Shown piece after piece: positions 61,807 to 64,000 of a stretch of 64,000 bases of DNA; the first letter of the stretch is position 1; the number at the start of each line of letters is the position of its first letter. The notes under the pieces are model-generated. The model saw nothing but the letters and a program-made list of their open reading frames with translations, did not search any database and was not told where the DNA came from. The translations under genes and the position numbers were made by a program. The stretch spans positions 248,001 through 312,000 of the forward strand of contig JACKQF010000006.1 in NCBI GenBank assembly GCA_024232965.1. The letters run 5' to 3'. Source of the stretch: Verrucomicrobiaceae bacterium. Lineage in GTDB: Bacteria; Verrucomicrobiota; Verrucomicrobiia; Verrucomicrobiales; Verrucomicrobiaceae.

Positions 61807-64000
61807 ATGATTTCACCATCCGGCAGGTTTCTCCCTTGCTTCGCCATCGGCCTTTGGCTGCTGGTCGGAGGTGCTGTTATGTGGGCGCAGGCACCTGCTG
61901 CGGCGCCTGCGGATGCGCCGCTGGTCGGCCCAGTAGAGCTGCTCAAAGCGGGAAATGCAGCCTACCTCGCGCAGAATTGGGCAGAGGCGGCAAAGCAATT
62001 TGATCTCTTCCTCGAATCCTACGCCGCAGAGCCCACTGCCGCTGAAGCCGTCGCCCAGGTAAAGCCGTTGCTCTGCTTGGCTCGCATCCGGTTGCGCGAC
62101 TACGCCGCCGCCGGGCAATTGGTCAGCGATTGTCTGGCGCTGCCAAAATTGGAGCTAAAACTGAAGGACGAGCTGGCCTTTTGGAAAGGCGTTATCCTTC
62201 TGCAGATGCAGGAGTATGATCTATCGCGCACGGCCCTCACCGACTACTTCCAAGTGCCAGAGTTTAACGCACAACGACGCGTCGAGACACTGCTGCTGTA
62301 CGGCACCAGCTACGTTCTGGAAGGGAAGATGGCGGAAGCGGCGGCTTTTTTTGAGCAGCAGTCGGCACGGCTCTGGCAGATGAATCAAGAGGCGGCGCTG
62401 CGCGGGCAGACGCTGCGCCTGCACTGCCTGTTAGAGTTGGGAGAACTCGGCAAAGCACGCGAAATGGTTCGGGCAGTGCAGCCTTTGTTATCGCAGGTCA
62501 CACAGATCGTTTCCCTGCAAGGGCTGACCGCAGAACTGGGTGGGCGTTTCTTGGAAAACCAGGACTACTATGGAGCGATCTTTTGCCTGCAGCGCGTGTG
62601 GCCCGCGCAGCGTTTGCTCAAACATCAGGCGGATCGCATCACAAGATTGCAGGCAGAGATCGAGGCGCTGAAAGCTCGCCCCGGCACGGAGCCACAGGTG
62701 TTTCAAAAGCAAAGCGTGCTGACCCGAGTCGAGCGCGAGCACCGCACCTTCGCAGCGAATGCCAGCTTCGATCTGGCGGTGCGGATGCGGCTGGGATTTT
62801 CCTATCTAGGTCTGGAACGTTGGCGCGAGGCGGCGCTGGTTTTGGAAGATGCCGTCCAACTTCCAGGCGATCCCATCCAGCAAGCCCAAGCAGGAATGGC
62901 GGTGGTCCAGTGCTGGCACGAACTGAAGCGCTATGATCGCGCTGTGGCCGCTGCGGATGTGTGGTTGGCCAAGTTTGAAGACAAAGCCGCATCCAGCGAT
63001 GCTGCCAAGGTGCGATTTCTCTTGGCTCAAGCACGTTACGATGCGCGCGAATATCCAGAGGCAGCGCATGAGTTTGAATTGCTCACGCAAAAATTGCCCA
63101 AGGACGAACTGGCACCGCAAGCTTTGCTGATGGCTGGACTCGCACGTTTGATGGCAGATGAGACGGAGCCTGCAATGGCACTCTTTAAAGAAGTGGTTCG
63201 ACGTTTTGATCATCTGCCTGTGGCTGAGGATGCGGACTACTGGCTGGGCATGGCGCTGAGCTTTGACAAAGACTATCAAGCCTGTCGCGATCATCTGGAG
63301 AAGCATCTCAAGAAGTACGCAAAGTCAGGCAGATACGCAGCGGCAGCGGAGTTTAAGCGCGCCTACTGTCTCTTTGCTCTAGCAAAGTATGAAGAAGCAA
63401 TCGCAGAACTTAGCGAGTATCAGGCACGCAATCCGGAGGGGCCAGATATTCCCGAATCTCTCGTCCTCTGCGGAGATGCTCTCTGTTCGCTGGGACAGAT
63501 CGATGAAGGTCTCGCCAGCTATGAACGTGTCTCAAAAGACACCGCCCACTGGTATGACGAGGCGCAGTTCAAAATCGGCAATGTCTTAAAACTGCGCCAG
63601 GACTGGCCTGCAATGCTGGCACACTACGAAGCCTTTGCGAAGGGGAGCCCCGATAGCAAGAAGCTAGCAGAGGCGGTCTATTGGATGGGTTTTGCCTGTG
63701 ACTCGATGGAGCGGCGCGACGATGCAAGGGCCATGTATTGGCAGGCGCTCGATGATCACGGCGATGTGGCCGGTCGCTATGGCGTTGAGGACATCCTGCT
63801 AGCCTTGCCAAAACTCTATCGCGGCGAAGACCAACGCGTGGAACTCGTGCGCGAGATCCAACGCAAACGCACCGAAGGCGAAAAGAAGAATCGTCCGGTG
63901 CTGGTGTGTCGGCTGAACTGGATGGAAGGCCACATGCAACCCCCAGACAAACCAGAGCTCTCGTACGCTGGATTCTTGATGGCAGCGCAGACGCTGAACG
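61807..64000 (+). CDS. Exported TPR-like repeat protein, C-terminus cut by window edge
   Basis: An uninterrupted frame of 731 codons begins at ATG 61807 and leaves the window without a stop. An N-terminal hydrophobic segment (FLPCFAIGLWLLVGGAVMWA) serves as a signal peptide or anchor. The rest is helical with regularly spaced TPR-like pairs: LLKAGNAAYLAQNWAEAAKQ, VVQCWHELKRYDRAVAAAD and RAYCLFALAKYEEAIAEL. Such proteins act as scaffolds, for example in outer-membrane assembly or secretion. The function here is unknown, and the rest of the gene lies beyond the window. Confidence 0.75.
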   Translation, partial: MISPSGRFLPCFAIGLWLLVGGAVMWAQAPAAAPADAPLVGPVELLKAGNAAYLAQNWAEAAKQFDLFLESYAAEPTAAEAVAQVKPLLCLARIRLRDYAAAGQLVSDCLALPKLELKLKDELAFWKGVILLQMQEYDLSRTALTDYFQVPEFNAQRRVETLLLYGTSYVLEGKMAEAAAFFEQQSARLWQMNQEAALRGQTLRLHCLLELGELGKAREMVRAVQPLLSQVTQIVSLQGLTAELGGRFLENQDYYGAIFCLQRVWPAQRLLKHQADRITRLQAEIEALKARPGTEPQVFQKQSVLTRVEREHRTFAANASFDLAVRMRLGFSYLGLERWREAALVLEDAVQLPGDPIQQAQAGMAVVQCWHELKRYDRAVAAADVWLAKFEDKAASSDAAKVRFLLAQARYDAREYPEAAHEFELLTQKLPKDELAPQALLMAGLARLMADETEPAMALFKEVVRRFDHLPVAEDADYWLGMALSFDKDYQACRDHLEKHLKKYAKSGRYAAAAEFKRAYCLFALAKYEEAIAELSEYQARNPEGPDIPESLVLCGDALCSLGQIDEGLASYERVSKDTAHWYDEAQFKIGNVLKLRQDWPAMLAHYEAFAKGSPDSKKLAEAVYWMGFACDSMERRDDARAMYWQALDDHGDVAGRYGVEDILLALPKLYRGEDQRVELVREIQRKRTEGEKKNRPVLVCRLNWMEGHMQPPDKPELSYAGFLMAAQTLN

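Overview
The window looks like chromosomal DNA of a free-living Verrucomicrobiota bacterium, probably near Prosthecobacter/Verrucomicrobium. This placement is inferred from gene content: a DUF1549/DUF1553 cytochrome protein, a PVC-type membrane-bound dehydrogenase with cytochrome c, a two-domain DUF1080 protein, a sulfatase, an HTTM protein, a DUF4838 protein and several exported beta-helix or beta-propeller proteins. Coding is dense on both strands. I see no tRNA, rRNA, CRISPR array or prophage. One insertion sequence is present.

Layout. 1-2687 (-): a DUF4175-like membrane protein cut by the left edge. 3054-6866 (+): a 1270-aa exported protein with about eleven 59-residue repeats. 7366-12578 (+): PspA/ESCRT-III-like protein, AAA+ ATPase and AsmA-like protein, the most interesting candidate system. 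12658-16973: an unknown protein, an O-methyltransferase, a sulfatase and an MFS transporter. 17034-27278: dehydrogenase/cytochrome, beta-helix protein, HTTM protein, esterase, an overlapping two-gene module with a nucleotidyltransferase-like protein, and a glycosidase-like protein. 27456-29781 (+): ECF sigma factor, small membrane protein (candidate anti-sigma) and a larger membrane protein whose end is supplied by an insertion sequence (29771-31316). 31396-35149: a thioredoxin-like protein, then ribBA-ribH-nusB-ftsY on the minus strand. 35320-46582: DUF1080 protein, beta-helix protein, a two-module propeller protein, OpgD/OpgG-like protein with an SGNH hydrolase, photolyase, and a divergent AraC regulator/PEP-hydrolase-like pair. 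46686-56477: DUF1549/DUF1553 cytochrome protein, a PilZ-like protein, DUF4838 protein, an FG-GAP protein sharing its C-terminal region with the 3054-6866 protein, and a transglutaminase. 56514-61635 (-): amylosucrase, sucrose-phosphate synthase and sucrose-phosphatase. 61807-64000 (+): a TPR-like protein cut by the right edge.

How the genes fit together. Many encode exported proteins for breaking down or sensing polysaccharides, with uptake and regulatory genes among them. The sucrose block can make sucrose from UDP-glucose and fructose-6-phosphate and turn it into alpha-glucan plus fructose. The PspA/AAA+/AsmA block suggests envelope remodelling or lipid handling. Functions are read from motifs and family resemblance in the translated sequence; no database search was possible.
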